From positions 620,001 to 684,000 of the forward strand of contig JAGMVK010000003.1 in assembly GCA_020747065.1 (NCBI GenBank): a DNA stretch of 64,000 bases, given 5' to 3'. The stretch is from Cadophora sp. MPI-SDFR-AT-0126. Lineage: Eukaryota; Ascomycota; Leotiomycetes; Helotiales; Ploettnerulaceae. Below the pieces are notes generated by a model. That model saw only the letters and a program-made list of their open reading frames with translations. It was not told the origin of the DNA and did not search any database. Shown in pieces: positions 48,174-61,480 of this stretch; the stretch's first letter is position 1; every line of letters starts with the position of its first letter. A program made the translations under genes and the position numbers.

Positions 48174-49600
48174 ATAAGAAATTAAGGCTCATTATCTAAT
48201 ACTTTAATAATAAAAGTAAGAAGGAGATATTAATCTAGTCTTCTACTATCTAATAAGTAAGCTAGAGATTACTTATCTTCCTAGCTGTAACTATAAGGTA
48301 CCTAAACTAGGTCCGAAAAGGGTCCGGTATATATCTAATAATCTAAGATATTACTTAAGCCTACATCTAGTTAATAATAAAACTCCTTTGGAATATCTTT
48401 ATATAGCTACTAGAAGAGATTATAGATAAATTCCCCCCTAGTACGATATTTATAGTAATACTCCCTCTCTATAATATACTAGAATCTAGAAATTACTAGT
48501 TTAATACTTACTATAAGTACTATATAAAAAAGCTCTAGATAGAAATATTAATATATAACTCTTACTTATTAATTAATACTAAAGAAAGCCATAAGTTTAG
48601 AATTATTAGAATATAAATAAATAATACTCTTATTCTTAGGGATAATAACTTCTTAATAAGAGAGTAGAACAGGATTATAGAAGCTAATTTCCTAACGAAG
48701 CTAATTTAAGTCTTACTCCCCTCTGAATCTATTATATTTAATAGATATACTATTACTTTAAATAGAAATAATATTTATATATTATAGAAAGGATAAGGAA
48801 TAAGGCTAGAATTAATTAATATAAAAGCACTAAATTATAAGAAGGCCTATATAAAGTAATACGCTTATAAAGCTTATATTATAATAATTTACTAACCGGA
48901 AGCTAACTTTAATCTATTAATAGTAGTATAATATTAGGATTTAATAATTAATAACACTAAAACTTTAAACTAACACTTTTAATAACAGATAGATAATATA
49001 AAGAGAGGTTTATAGTATATACTAATTAATCTATACTATACTAAACTTTATATCTTTATTAATAGATTATTTACTAATAACAAGGATCTAAGTTCTTAGA
49101 TCAGATTTCTAGTAGTAATTAGAATAGAAATAAAAGGGGATATAGAATTTATCCTCTCTAATAATATTATTCATATAAGCTTTATAAAGTATAAGAGAAT
49201 AATACGTACTATACTTACTTCAAAGCTATATACTATAATAGCAGGAATTAATATATTAATTACTTTAAGAACTACTATTAATATAGTAATAAATAAGCTT
49301 AGATTACTATAGCTTCCTTTTATAGTATATACAAATTCCTTATCTCTCTACAAGTGTATTATTAAGCTTAGTACTACAAAGGAGAAACGTTTAATAATTA
49401 ATATAATAGTAATTTATTAATTATATAAGCGTAGAGAATTAATAAAGATTTAATAGATTAATAGCACTTATAATCCTACTAATACTATAATAAAAACAAC
49501 GCTAAATAGAGCTCTTTAAGAGCTAATTAATACTAATACCTTAACTATGAAGATAGAGGATTAAGTTTAGAGGCTACTTAATATTAATTTAGAAGCTAGT
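48174..49600 (+). pseudogene. Element A RT-RNase H (3' part), decayed
   Basis: Resumes the copia frame split by B. An RKGSGIYL patch followed by a decayed DITQAYVQ-like motif lies at about 48310-48385. RNase H hallmarks follow: LYIFINRLF at about 49047 (catalytic Asp changed to Asn), then TSKLYTIIAG near 49220 and YTNSLSLYKC near 49330. A stop-poor tail ends near 49590. Confidence 0.72.
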
Positions 49601-51197
49601 TTAACTTATGATTTAAGCTTATGAATCAATAGTACTAATTTAGTAAAGTAATAGAGAGGTTTTAGATAAAAGGTGATTTTTCCTTTATTATAATTTCCTT
49701 ATAACTCTTATTAATTACTTACAATTATTTTCAATTATATTTAAGATATAGAAGAAAGAATAAGTTTAATTTATAAGTAATTACCCTTTGATTTAAAGTA
49801 CTAATAAGTAGCCTTATAATAATACTCTAATAGGGACTAAGTACCGGTTTCACTATAAGGAATTACTTCTATATACTAGTATAAAGAAAGTACTACTACA
49901 AAGAACTAATTATAAAGCCTTTCTAAAATAGGGCCTATTCGCCTACTTATAAGTAGTATCTAGATTAATTAGCGTATTACTAGATTCCTTTTTTTCCGCA
50001 CTACTTAAGTAACTTCTACCCTAATTTCTCTTTACTTAAGGGCCTAAACCTTCTTTATCTTTATTTTTATTATTCCTTATAAGGGTCTTATACTTAATAC
50101 TACTATAATAAGATATAATAGAAACTATAGCCTCCTTAACCTACTTCTCTATATAAGAGAGGATTTACTTATAGTCTTATAGAAGTTTTAGCTAAATAAG
50201 AACTGAAGTATATTTAGTAAAGATTTAGAATAAAAAAAAAGGGGATTACTTATAAATTAACTTTAAGTAAGATTTACTATCTTAATATAAAAAATATAAG
50301 TCTTCTTTAATAATACTAAACTTATTTTATCCTAAGTCTTTAATAGCTTAATAACTATAACTCAAAGTTTTATATTAATAGCTATAGTAGTAGTAAAGAT
50401 AGTAGTAGTATCCTTACTAGTAAGGGTATAAGTAAGTTCTTAGTACTTAGTATCTAAGAACTAGGAGATCTATAAATAAATTAATTATAAATTATATTTA
50501 AAGTAATTCAGAATTTAGGATTAAAAAAAGAAAAGGAAGGAAATACTTATAGAATTATATAGGAATTTCTTTTTAGTATAGTATAAGTATTTCTTACTCT
50601 CTTACTTATTAAAGGAGCAGATATAGTTCGATTTCTTCACTAGGAATTAAATATAATAGATATAATAGTTTTAGTAAGTAATAGTAAGAGCTCTAAATAG
50701 TATTAGTATAGATACTATTTATATTAGTATCTATTTTACTACTAAACTACTTACAATTCTTTTAAATTTCTATACTTACTTTTACTTATTTAATTTAGTA
50801 TAGACTATAATAAAATATTAGCGAATATCTCTTAAGATTAAAGGTTTATATACTTATAAGTAATTCTTTAATATTTACTTAAAAAGAGAGAGCTTTATAA
50901 TAAAAAGAGATCTCAGTTTTATATAGCTAGTAATAGCCTTACTTAGTATTTATTTACTTACTATTATCTTCTAATAGGTTGTATTAATTACTTCTAACGT
51001 ACAGCTTTCAGGCCATAACCGGAGGTCTTTCGGACTATAGTACTTCCGTAGCTCCGTACTTAGTATACCTATTTTACCTTCTTTACTTATATAATCACTT
51101 TTTATAACTGTTTTTTTTCTCTTATAATTAAAATAGAGATTTACTTCTATAACAGAGATTCACTTAGAAACTATCTTTCCAAAAGAAGATTTACTAG
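49601..51197. other. Element A 3' non-coding region
   Basis: 1.6 kb of RIP-like DNA between the RNase H end and the 3' LTR. A short GC-richer island at about 50998-51060 contains GGCCATAACCGGAGGTC and CCGTAGCTCCGTAC. A related patch occurs inverted at about 18966-18986. No gene is supported. Confidence 0.5.
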
Positions 51198-51416
51198 TAT
51201 TAATCTATAGGCCTATATAAGATATATCTTAGCTAGAATAAGAGGTAGGACTACTTATAGAGGCGATTTAGTAGTATTTCAGAGGTAATATATAATCTAG
51301 CATCCCCTGCCCCCTCTTAGAAATACACAGATTTTCCATACTATTAAGCTTAATATATATATATATATATGATATTTACGTTTAATTCTTAGCTTATATT
51401 CGGTATTGAACCGACA
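51198..51416 (+). repeat. Element A 3' LTR
   Basis: 219 bp matching 19951-20165. It contains the GC-rich stretch GCATCCCCTGCCCCCTC, which is AT-shifted in the other copy. Confidence 0.8.
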
Positions 51417-54400
51417 AGAGGAGTAGTAGCTTTAGGAGAGTTCTAATCCTAATTATTCCTTAAATCTAATTCGAATTTAAGCTAGTATAAGGCTATACTA
51501 ATAAAGGTATAAGGAAGAGTTATCTAAACTTAATTTATTAATAGAATTAATTTACTTTAATTATCTTAATAAAAATTAATAAATAGAATTAATTTACTTT
51601 AATTATCTTAATAAAAATTAATAAATAGTCGTAATCTTTAATTAATATACTTATTTATAATCTTTATCTAGCTATTAGTCTTCTTATAATATACTATAGA
51701 AAGCTTGACTTTAATACTAATAATCTAGTAAAACTCTTTCTAAAATAATAAGATAAACTATAGCCTTTAATCTAATATAATTAACTCTAGAGTATATTTG
51801 AATTAGTAGATTTACTAAATAAAGAGTTTAGTAGTACTATATACGTTAATATCTTAATAGTAAAGAATTATCACAAAATCTTTTCTTAGGCGATTAATAA
51901 ATATTAGGATTCTATTATAACTATACTTATCCTTTAAGAAATTCTTATAATCTATATATAAATACTATATAAGATAACTTGGAATTAGTAATAAGTAGAG
52001 AAGGCCTTATTATTTAGAATACTTAGAGTATAAGAATTAATAAGCTCGGTAATTTTTTATGTACTAGTTATAGTCCAAACCTATTCTAACCTAGTAGTAC
52101 TTTAGGGCTAAGAGTTAATATATCTTTAACTTACTAAAGTAAGTAATAGATAGCTAGTTATATACTTCTTTAATTAATCTAGTATAAAGAAGAGTATTAT
52201 ATTATATATAGAATTAATCTTTAAAAAATAGGAGTTTATCTTTAATTAAGTAGTCTTTAAGTAAGGATTTTTATATATTAGTAAAAGTAGTATAATTATC
52301 TTAATAAAGCTTTTTAATAAGGTTAAAAGAGTCTAGGGGAGTATTTAAAAGAGCTTCTAACTTAGTAATAGTTAATAATAAGAGAGATATTATAACTATA
52401 GAGGAAATAAACTGTTCTACTAGCTTAGAATTAATACAAGAATTAAATCTTTCCGGTACTAGTAGAGTTTAGCTCTAACTATCTTTCTAGACTTATTTCT
52501 GTACTTCTAAATCTTACTTCTAATATCTTAAGATATTCGCCTTTTAGTTATCTTTACTAAGGGTATATATAATTTAGAAGTTAAAGTTAAAGAGAAATTC
52601 TATTTAATAAGCTTACTTAGTAATAAGCACTTTAATAGTTATGAAGTACTTTAAAGAATAGTAGTTTAAATATACCTTAATTCTATTCTAAAAGAATATT
52701 AACTCTAGGCGCTACTTATAAAAGCTTTCTATAATAGCGTATAGTTCTTTATTATAGATTTCTCAGTTTAGTTCATAACTATTAAGTATATATAAATAGA
52801 ATTTAAGTAAGTACTATTATTTATTATTATACTATTATAATACTACTCTAGTAATTACCTTATTAGAAGTATTTATTTCTAGCTTAGTAAGTAATTCCGG
52901 CTAAAAATAGTAAATCTATTAAATTAATAATAATTACTTTTAAAGCTCTTTAAATATAATATAATACTCTTCTATCTAATTCTAAGCTACTATAGGTTAA
53001 GTAAGCGCAGATAAAGGTTTAGTAATAAGCCCGAAGTTATATATAAATTATTAGTAAAAACTACAGAACTCTAGGTATAACTTAACAACTATTATAATCT
53101 TAGGGTACTTCTAGTTATATAGTAATTTAACCTTCTCCAGATCTGCCTTAATACTCTTAATAGTTACTATATAGCCTAAGTACTTAATACAAGTGATATG
53201 GAATTTATATTTCTTAATATCCGCTTATAATCCGGCTTCTATTAAATGCTTTAGTATAAATTCTATATAAGCTTAGTATTCCTCTATAGATTTAGAATAA
53301 ATTAGGATATTATTTAAGTAAGCTATAGAAGTTATCTAGGTAGTTAAGAAGTATATTATTTATATAATATTAGTATATACTAGGTCTATTATAAAGGCTA
53401 AATAGTAGTACCTTATACTTATATAATTTATATCTAGTTTAAAATGTAGTATATTCCTTAGAGGCTAGATTTATACAGATACAGTTAAAGGCAGCCTAAA
53501 TATTTAATTTTATAAATATCTTTATATTTAATACTCTAATAAGGGGCTTATTAATTCAGGGGATTAAATAAGTATCTTTTTATATAAGAGTATTTAGCTT
53601 ACAATAATTAATATAAAATCGCAGACCTCTATTAAGCTTTTTAATAAAGAGTACAGGTAATATAAATAAGCTTTAGCTTAACTTAATAAAACCCTTATCT
53701 AGATTCTTTAGGAGGTACTCCTTTATTACTTTAAGCTCCTCTATTAATTAATAATAGAGAGAAGAGTAGGTATTAGGTAATAGTCCCTTAAGATAAATCT
53801 TATAATTATAATATTAATAAGATAAAAAAGTATTTATATCTTTCTTAGAAAATACTAACTTTAAGTATTAGTACTATTTTAAAAGCTTTTTAGATAAGAA
53901 TTAAGTAGTATTAAGATCTTCTAGTTTATATTATTCTTATAAAATATAATCTATCTTATAAATACTAGTTTAGAAGAATTTAGTATCTTTATATTTTATA
54001 TTAAAATAGAAAGTGTTTATACTAATTTTATAGATAAATATAGATATAAGTAGTATCCTTAATAGTTTATATTTTAATTTCCGAACCTATAAAAGTCCTT
54101 CACTTATAAGGGATAATATTAAGATTAGTTTAAGAGTAACTTAAAGGAGATATTCTTTTAGTATTTAAACTATAAAGAGAAGATATTTTTATTATATCTT
54201 ATTCTTTTAGATTACTAGATCTTTATAGTTTATATCGCTTTAGTAGTCTTATTATAAAGAGAGCTATATATATAGAAAGGGTAAGACTAGCTCCTAAGAC
54301 TATTATTTGATAAGTAAGTAATTAAATAACTATAAAAATTAATTCTAATCTATCTATAACTTGAAATAGAATTAATGTATTTATTTAACGCTTATTATTA

Positions 54401-55498
54401 TATTCTACTTCCTTAAGTTAAGGATTATAAAGGGATAGTTATATACGCGTTAACTATTAATTATTAAGTATAGATATATATAGTAGGTAGCGTGGCTTTA
54501 GATAGAGTTCTAAAAACTATAGATTAGTATAGTATATAAGAAGAGCTGAATCTTTACTCCTAATGCCCTTAAAAAGCGTATAAATATAGTCTAATTTATA
54601 AAGAGATAACTATTTACTTTAGTATCTATTAATATAAAGAGTATAACTCTTAATTTATTTATACTAAGTATATAATTAACTATAAACTACTTCCTTCTTA
54701 TTAAAGAGTTTAAATTAAGTTTTAATAGATTATATTTATATAAGCTTAAGAAGGAGTCTTTCCTTAGGCCTCTTTATTTTCCTATACTTAATCTTCTTTA
54801 CTCTTTATTATCTCTTTAGTATTATTATTAACTTCCTCCTTATTAAGGACTTAAATCTTAGCTAATTTAAGATAATTTAACTTATAGTGTCTAAACTTTT
54901 TATACTTATAATACTTTACTTATAAATCGCTAAAACCTCCTTAAGATTTCTATATACCCTCCTAATATAGTAAAGTAAGAATTACAAAGGTCTACAGTAT
55001 TAAATAGTAGTGAAAAGGAGTATTAGAAAAAGAAGTAAGTTTAAGTATTAATTAAAAAATAAGTAGTCTGGAAGTCTTCTAAAAAGGGTCTAGCTTAACT
55101 ACCTTCTAAGGAGAGTCTGATTTATAAAAGCTAGTAAGAGATAAGTTAAGTTACGTATTCTATTACTTATTAGTATTAATTAAGATAAGATAAATTACTA
55201 TTACTATATAGTTATCTTATTATAAGCTCTTAACTAATATAGTAGTGGTATAAAGCTAGGAAATGATTTTAAGCTATATAAAAAAGAACTATTTTATATA
55301 AGCTATATTTCCTTAGATTATAGTATTCTAAAATCTCGTATAAAATTAGGTAAAGGTTTTATATATGTAATCTAGTTCTTATATATTTATATTAAAGAAC
55401 TTAGTATAAGCCTTATAAGCTTTATTTTTAGTAAGGAAATAAGTCTTTAATAAAGAAATTATTTCCTAGGCTATTTAGAATATATTAGTTTTAGATAA
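51417..55498 (-). mobile_element. Element E: RIP-mutated Ty3/gypsy relic, left part
   Basis: Minus-strand fossil; right is 5'. A gag zinc-knuckle (C..C....H....C, partly mutated to Tyr) lies at about 54860-54910. RT with a decayed YLDD-type box (YLDN) is at about 53310-53350, followed by a SKCxF-like region. RNase H (NSYELNWEIYNKELYAII) is at about 52730-52790. Integrase is at about 51560-52000, with AYHPQTDGQ decayed to VYYKKTNSQ. It belongs to the common fungal gypsy type and is different from B and C. The integrase is truncated at 51416 against A's LTR, and no 3' LTR of E is seen. Gag continues past element D at 63938. Confidence 0.7.
51541..51628 (-). repeat. 42-bp tandem duplication in element E integrase
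   Basis: Two exact copies of a 42-bp unit starting ATAGAATTAATTTACTTT at 51541 and 51583. 42 bp is 14 codons, so the duplication keeps the frame and repeats the peptide N-F-Y-Q-D-N-Q-S-K-L-I-L-L-I, reading RIP stops as Gln. The copies are identical, so the duplication is later than most RIP at this site. Confidence 0.8.
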
Positions 55499-55693
55499 TA
55501 TCGAACGCGCTCTATTAGAAGTTACATCTGGTCTAGTGTATACTTAGTAAGCATACTATGTATATATAACATACTCTTAAGCCCTCCCTTAAGGAGGTAA
55601 CGCTCTTTTGAATATATCTTTTCATATTACACTTTTACCCTAATTAGGAGATCTCGTCTCTTTAACCTAGCCTACTTGCACTACTACATAATA
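55499..55693 (+). repeat. Element D 5' LTR
   Basis: 195 bp starting TATCGAACGCG (TG mutated to TA) and ending CATAATA where the partner ends CACGACA. Differs from 63738-63932 at 17 positions by my count, every one a C/T or G/A transition, with no indel. Confidence 0.88.
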
Positions 55694-57779
55694 ATTAAGA
55701 GCTACATTCTGTTTTATTATCTACTTAGTGTAAACACAGTTTTATAGCTTTAATTAAGTTATTAAAAAAAGACTCTCTTAATTATCCTTTTCAATCTATG
55801 ATCTTTCTACTACTATATTCCTTGCAAACGATTCCGACTCTAGAAAAGCACTTAGCTCTAACGCTATCTACTTAAAGCTAAAGGATTTCCCTACCTAGCT
55901 TAAGTATTTAATTCTTAGTGCTAATATCCTTGGATTATAATTGTTTATTAATCTAAATACTTCAGACGCTTTATCACTATCTTAAATTATTAATAAAACG
56001 CTTTGAATTATAGAACAAATCGCTAAGGATTAAAATACTCGCTTACTTTAATCTTATAACACAGATTACGCTGAATACTTGAAGAATCTTGAAACATAGG
56101 TAGAGAGATCCTTATTAATTCTAAATAACTTTCAGAATAATACTCCTAAAACTGAGACACGGTCCTAGATATAAATAGTAAAAGGATTATCTTTACTAAA
56201 TCGTATACTTAGAGCTCTACGTAAACTTAAGATCGTTAAAAACTCTAATTGCGAATCTATAACTAAATCAGAATCTAAGCTTTAAAAAACAAATATTTCT
56301 ATCTAGTAACCCTGAATAATATAGTACTAAAAGTTCTACGAATAAATCGAGAAAACTATAGTAAGGCAGTACTTTGAGATTACGAATATAAAGATTATTT
56401 TAAGCGGAGATTTTAATATCTAAGCCTTACTGCGAGTATTAAAACATATCCTTAACTAAACTAAGATAATAATCTAATTAGTAATAAGGAATAAGTACCG
56501 AGCTTCCCTTAAAGCAGCTAATAGAGCTAGGACTAATCCTAAAACATGAATTATATCTTACTAAGAGCTCATTCGTAAGGGTATCTTATACTATATTCTA
56601 AAAATTAATAAAGCTCTTAGTATCACTAATTTCCTAATCGCTATAAGTAACTTCGATTATGCATAATCTCATAAATACTTCCTTAGCTTTAAAAAGGTTA
56701 ATGATCTTAAAAGCCTATAACTATATACTCTTATATAACTCGCAAGATTCTTTTATACTAAGGAAGTGAATATTTAATATCATGAGCTTATAAACGAAAA
56801 GGGAAAGAAACACGAATATTTTACTATTCTTAGTGGAAGGAGTAGTGACGCCAGTATTAATACTATAATAGCTCCAGAGCCTAGGGGTACTAGTGGAAAT
56901 GATATAGTAGAAAACAAGTATCTATACTTAAAGGATTACACGTATAGTTAGGCTCTAAAGGACTACGTAAAGCTCTAGCTTATAGTCTATGATAAAACCT
57001 TCTTTTATATAGGAAAGAAAAAGCCCTTTATATTAAATGTAATTACTAAAGAAATCCGCGATCACTTTATTACTAGTAAATAGAGAATACTGAGATTAAA
57101 TTTTAGTAAGGGAATTAATAAAGCGTTATTACTAAGTATAGAAAGCGCTCTTAAGAAATAGGAATTTAATAAAGCTTAGGGAAAATTAAAAGGAGTATTC
57201 CCTAGAAACCTAATAAATAAGGATAAGATGTCTTTTAGTAATTTCATTATAATACTTCTAAGCTTAGATAAAGCTTTCTAGCCCGGAATCTACTTTACTT
57301 AGGGATCATACGGACATTACTCCCTATTTATAAGCATACTACTTAATAATTATGGAACTACGAATCTCGTTAATGATATATCCTTGTTAGAGCCTAGTAT
57401 ATTTGTTAAGGCAGGTCTATAAGATACTATTAAGTATGAAAACTCTTAATTACTAATTATTAAATATAGAACGCGTATTCTAAAAAACGTTCTTTAAGAC
57501 CTAGATAAAAAAACCTTTAATCTCACGCTTACTAAAGTAGCTGTTATTAAAGGCTTTTATGTAAATATTATTTCGGAAGCTCGCTTATAGAATATTGGAT
57601 TATAGTATTGCGAAATAGATTATATACTGCGCTAGCGTAATGATACTCAGTTTATGAGTAATTACTTGATTATTTAAAAGCTTATTCGCGAGTTTAATCT
57701 TGTATTTTTTGAATATAATAAGCGTTTAAACTATTTGTTAAACTTAAGTGAGATCTTATATAGTAAAGCAAGTATTATT

Positions 57780-60700
57780 ATATTTTCTAGTACTAGCTGC
57801 TAAAGGCTACGTGCTTTCTATCTATCACGCGATCACGGTATAACCTGCTTAAGTACGGAAAGGTTATAGTATCTACGGATTAGGTACTTAGGTCTAGATA
57901 CTCTTTAAAAGTTAGTAAAAGCTTTTAGGGATATGAGATTCTTTAATATCGTTAGACGTTTAAAGTATAAGTAATACGCGCTAGCGTATGCCTTATAAAT
58001 CATATCTCGCTGTTTAAATAAGTAATAATTAGTAAGGCTATTTTAGAGGATTAGTTAGGATCTATTTAACTTCTTAGTTTGCCTTAGAAACTACTCCTGG
58101 CTCCTTGTACTTAAATGTAAGTATAGTGGATTACTTATTAACTATATACTCCAATTAAAAACATACGATAAGGTATTTAAATATATTAAGAATTTTGAAT
58201 ATTAGGTACGGACTTAGTTTAGACTTTTAATCTGTAAATTTAAGTACAATTAAGAAAAGGCAGTTATTACTATCCAGGGATTCATAAGATATAAGATATA
58301 GGTAAATAAGCTTAGTATTAAGCTCGAGATCTTGCTAATCGTAATCTATGAACTAAATAGTGTAGTAGAATAAGTTAGCTAGGAGGTAATCACGAGGGGT
58401 ATTAAAATACGACTATCTGTAAATCTTCCTAAGGAACTTGGACTTAAATGTATACTAGTAAGTATTTATTTATATAATAGATGCCTAAATCGTACGTAAA
58501 ATTGGAGATTACTACTTAAAATAAATAATTAGTGGTTCCGTAATTACTTTTAATAATATAATCTTGCGATTATTATAAAACTAACGGTAGATTTCAAACT
58601 TAATTGAAATAAGATCTATATCTTTAGATATAAGGCATACTTATTAATAATAGAATAAGTACTTAGATAAGAAAAGAAAGCGTTTAAAGTTAAACCCTGT
58701 GCGCACATCGGGTATCTTATAGGTTTCCGCGCTTCTAATATCTATAAGATCTAGGTACTACGACTTAATTAAATCATTATTACGTAAAACGTTTACTTTA
58801 ACGAAGAAAGCTTTTATGTTTTCAAAGAAGAGAAGGTAGAGATCTCTATAAAAAAAGCTCAATCTCTTACAGAGCTTTTATAAGATAAAGAAGTAATAGG
58901 ATATATCTCTAGCCTTATAAAGGGCGTTTCGAAGGATATACTGAATAAGTGTGTAATTACTTTAGATAAAGGGATTCCACTTAATCTAAGGGAAAAGTAG
59001 ACGCAGAAAGCTCGACTTAAAATTATCGCTAATAAGAGTTAGAACTTAGGGGTGAAAGATCATACTAAAAATTCGAGTACTATAATTGGACTTCTAACTC
59101 CAGGAACTACGCCTGAACTAGAAAGTGCACCTAGCTAAGGTAATAAGCAGTTATCACGGAGCGTATTAAATCCAGGACTTACGTTAAGTATAGCGCAGGG
59201 TTTAGTAGAAGCAGACTAGAGGGAACGTAAGTAAGTCCCAGATTCAGTAATAAGTACGCAGTAAGACTAAGCGCAGAGTTTACCTTATTCTTTAATAATC
59301 GAGGTTCGAATTCCAATTAAGCCTCCTCTAATAATAATCGCAGGACTAGGATTAGTACTAGTACTATTAAGAGCTTTAAGTAAGCGTCGAGATATTAGAA
59401 TAATAGACGCACCTAGAGTAACAAGAGTAATAATACGCTTATAAACGTTAAACTTAATAAGTAATCTACTAAGTAAACCGCCTAATTCAAATACTAAAGC
59501 TAAAAGTACTAGAAGTAAGTGAGTAAGTAGAAGAGGGCGTAGAAGAGGTAAACGTGGTAGAGTATTCGCGACGCTTATTACTTTACTTCAGAAAGCGCAG
59601 AAGAGTTAGTTAGACATTAGTAGTAACTTAAAGCTTAGGGGTAATTCCTTCGAAAAAGCATATAAAAGTTTAGTAAATAAAGTAAATTAAATACTTGCTA
59701 TATTTATACCTGATTAATATATAATAATAGAGGAGTAAGAGGAATTGCGAAGGTCTATTTAAATAGTATATACAATTATTGCAGCAGCTATTCAAGGAAA
59801 TTATCTAATACTAAGTAGAAAGATCCCACTTCCTAAAATTAAGGTTTAAGATCTGCTACTAGAATCTAAGAGATAAAGTAATCTTAAGAATTACTTAATA
59901 AAGTAGTAGTTTATAAAAGATACGCATTTAGAAATAAGTAATATGGAAAAATAGGGATATTAGATACTAAAAGCATTTAACTCAGAACTCATGAGCTCGC
60001 TAGTTCCTTTAATATGGATTTTCAAGTATAAGGTAAACGAGAATAGATACATTAGTAAATATCGATTACGTATTATTATACGTAGTAATCTCCAGAGTAA
60101 AAGCATAATTGTCTCAACTTACGTAAGTACTCTCTTCTTAAAGTCATTTTATATTATTATAGCGCTTATAATAAAGTTTAATCTAGAGATTAAGTATTTT
60201 AACGTAATTAATGTATTTATTAATGCGCTTAGAGATATAGACAGCGAAACTATGTATTACTATTTTTCCCTTAGATTCTAAAAGCCTGGGTTTATACTAC
60301 AGGTAGATCGAGTACTTTACGGAATAAGAGATTCTTTATACTTATAGTACAAGTATATAAGTAAAACCTTAACGAACTTAGGACTCTCTCTATACTTAGA
60401 GGAGCCCTGTATATTTATAGACGCAGAGCATAAAATACTAGTCCTCTTTTACGTAGATAATATTTAAGTGCTCTATTATTAAGATAATCAGAAGCTCGAA
60501 GAAAAGATTATTAAATAATTAAAGGAAGTATATAATATATACGATCTTAGAAATATTCAGTAATTCTTAAGTATTAAGGTAGTCTATAATAAAAAGCTTA
60601 AGACTATTTTCCTTGTTTATAACTAATATATCGAAAAGATCGCGTCTAAGTTTAAGTTAATAAACGGAAAGTGCCTAAGTATACTACTTCTACTTATTAA

Positions 60701-61480
60701 TCTTTAGAAGAATCGAGAACAAGCTACTAAGAAGCAGATTAAGGCGTACTAGAAGCGTATGAGCTCGGTGTTATATACTGCGATTATTATAAGACTAGAC
60801 GTAGCATTCGCTACTACAGTACTCTTAAGATTTGCAACGAATTTAAGCGCTAAGTACTTTACTACTATACATTAACTAATCTGTTACTTGTATAGAACGC
60901 GCTTTCTAGGTATTATGTATAGTGGAAAGTATAGAAGATCTTTGGTATGCGCGTTTAACGCATCTTTTACTAATAATATTAAATTAAAATGATTATCCTA
61001 AGGGTATATGATTATAATATTTAATAATCTAGTGATCTAGAAAGTAGGATTATAAGCTACGGTAATAACTTTAATTACTAAAGCCGAAACTCTATTATTA
61101 AAGCATATGAGTAAAGAAATTATAGCTTTATAAAGATTCTTTTAAGATCTAGTGTTAAATATTAGTAAGATTTAGGAAATCTTCTGTAATAATTAATAAA
61201 CGATCAGACTTGTTATAAGTGAAAACGAGAAAATCTTAACAAAGCTTTGCTATATGAATATTTAAAACATGTGATTAAAGTAAGAGCATACTCGAGGATC
61301 ATTTAAAGTTACATATATTCTAATAGCTGATATACCTACTAATAGGCTTATAAAGAATCTGTCTTACTAGAAATTCAAGCACTTCAGAGCTCTTTTAAAC
61401 TTTAAGGATCATAGATCTAAGATAAAAGAACTTTAATTATACTTATTTAAAAATTATATTTGAAAAAGGAGTATATAAAC
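57780..61480 (+). pseudogene. Element D integrase-RT-RNase H, decayed
   Basis: Fossil copia Pol. The integrase central region (HVHEPNGG-type residues decayed near 58335; QEVITRGIKIRLSVNLP at about 58380-58430) leads to a capsid-like linker with HIGYLIGFRASNIYKI at 58710-58750. RT begins at about 59940 (WIFKYKVNENRYISKY). Its catalytic box is YVDNI, with one Asp changed to Asn. ASKFKLINGK and later RPDVA-like IRLDVAF at about 60790 mark the connection region. RNase H decays toward 61480. Confidence 0.75.

Larger units (their letters stand above)
19951..51416 (+). mobile_element. Element A: RIP-mutated Ty1/copia, host of B and C
   Basis: LTRs 19951-20165 and 51198-51416 bound it; net length without nested inserts is about 7.6 kb. 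The fossil polyprotein reads left to right. A gag-like region with a Cys-rich stretch lies at about 21900-22070. A GAG-pre-integrase segment is at 22930-23070 and an integrase core at 23100-23600. Reverse transcriptase begins at about 24120, breaks at 24329, resumes at 48174 and is followed by a copia-type RNase H at about 49050-49480; the frame ends near 49590. Stops are mostly TAA/TAG where the family has Gln or Trp. A 1.6-kb non-coding 3' part follows. Flanks (AAAAC left, AGAGG right) do not form a target-site duplication. Confidence 0.8.

Noticed and set aside
19951..51416. AAAAC/AGAGG as a degraded target-site duplication of A
   Set aside because: Four of five positions fit with RIP, but the last needs a transversion; too weak to claim.
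59991..60281. 96-codon frame as a small gene
   Set aside because: It is part of element D's reverse transcriptase relic.
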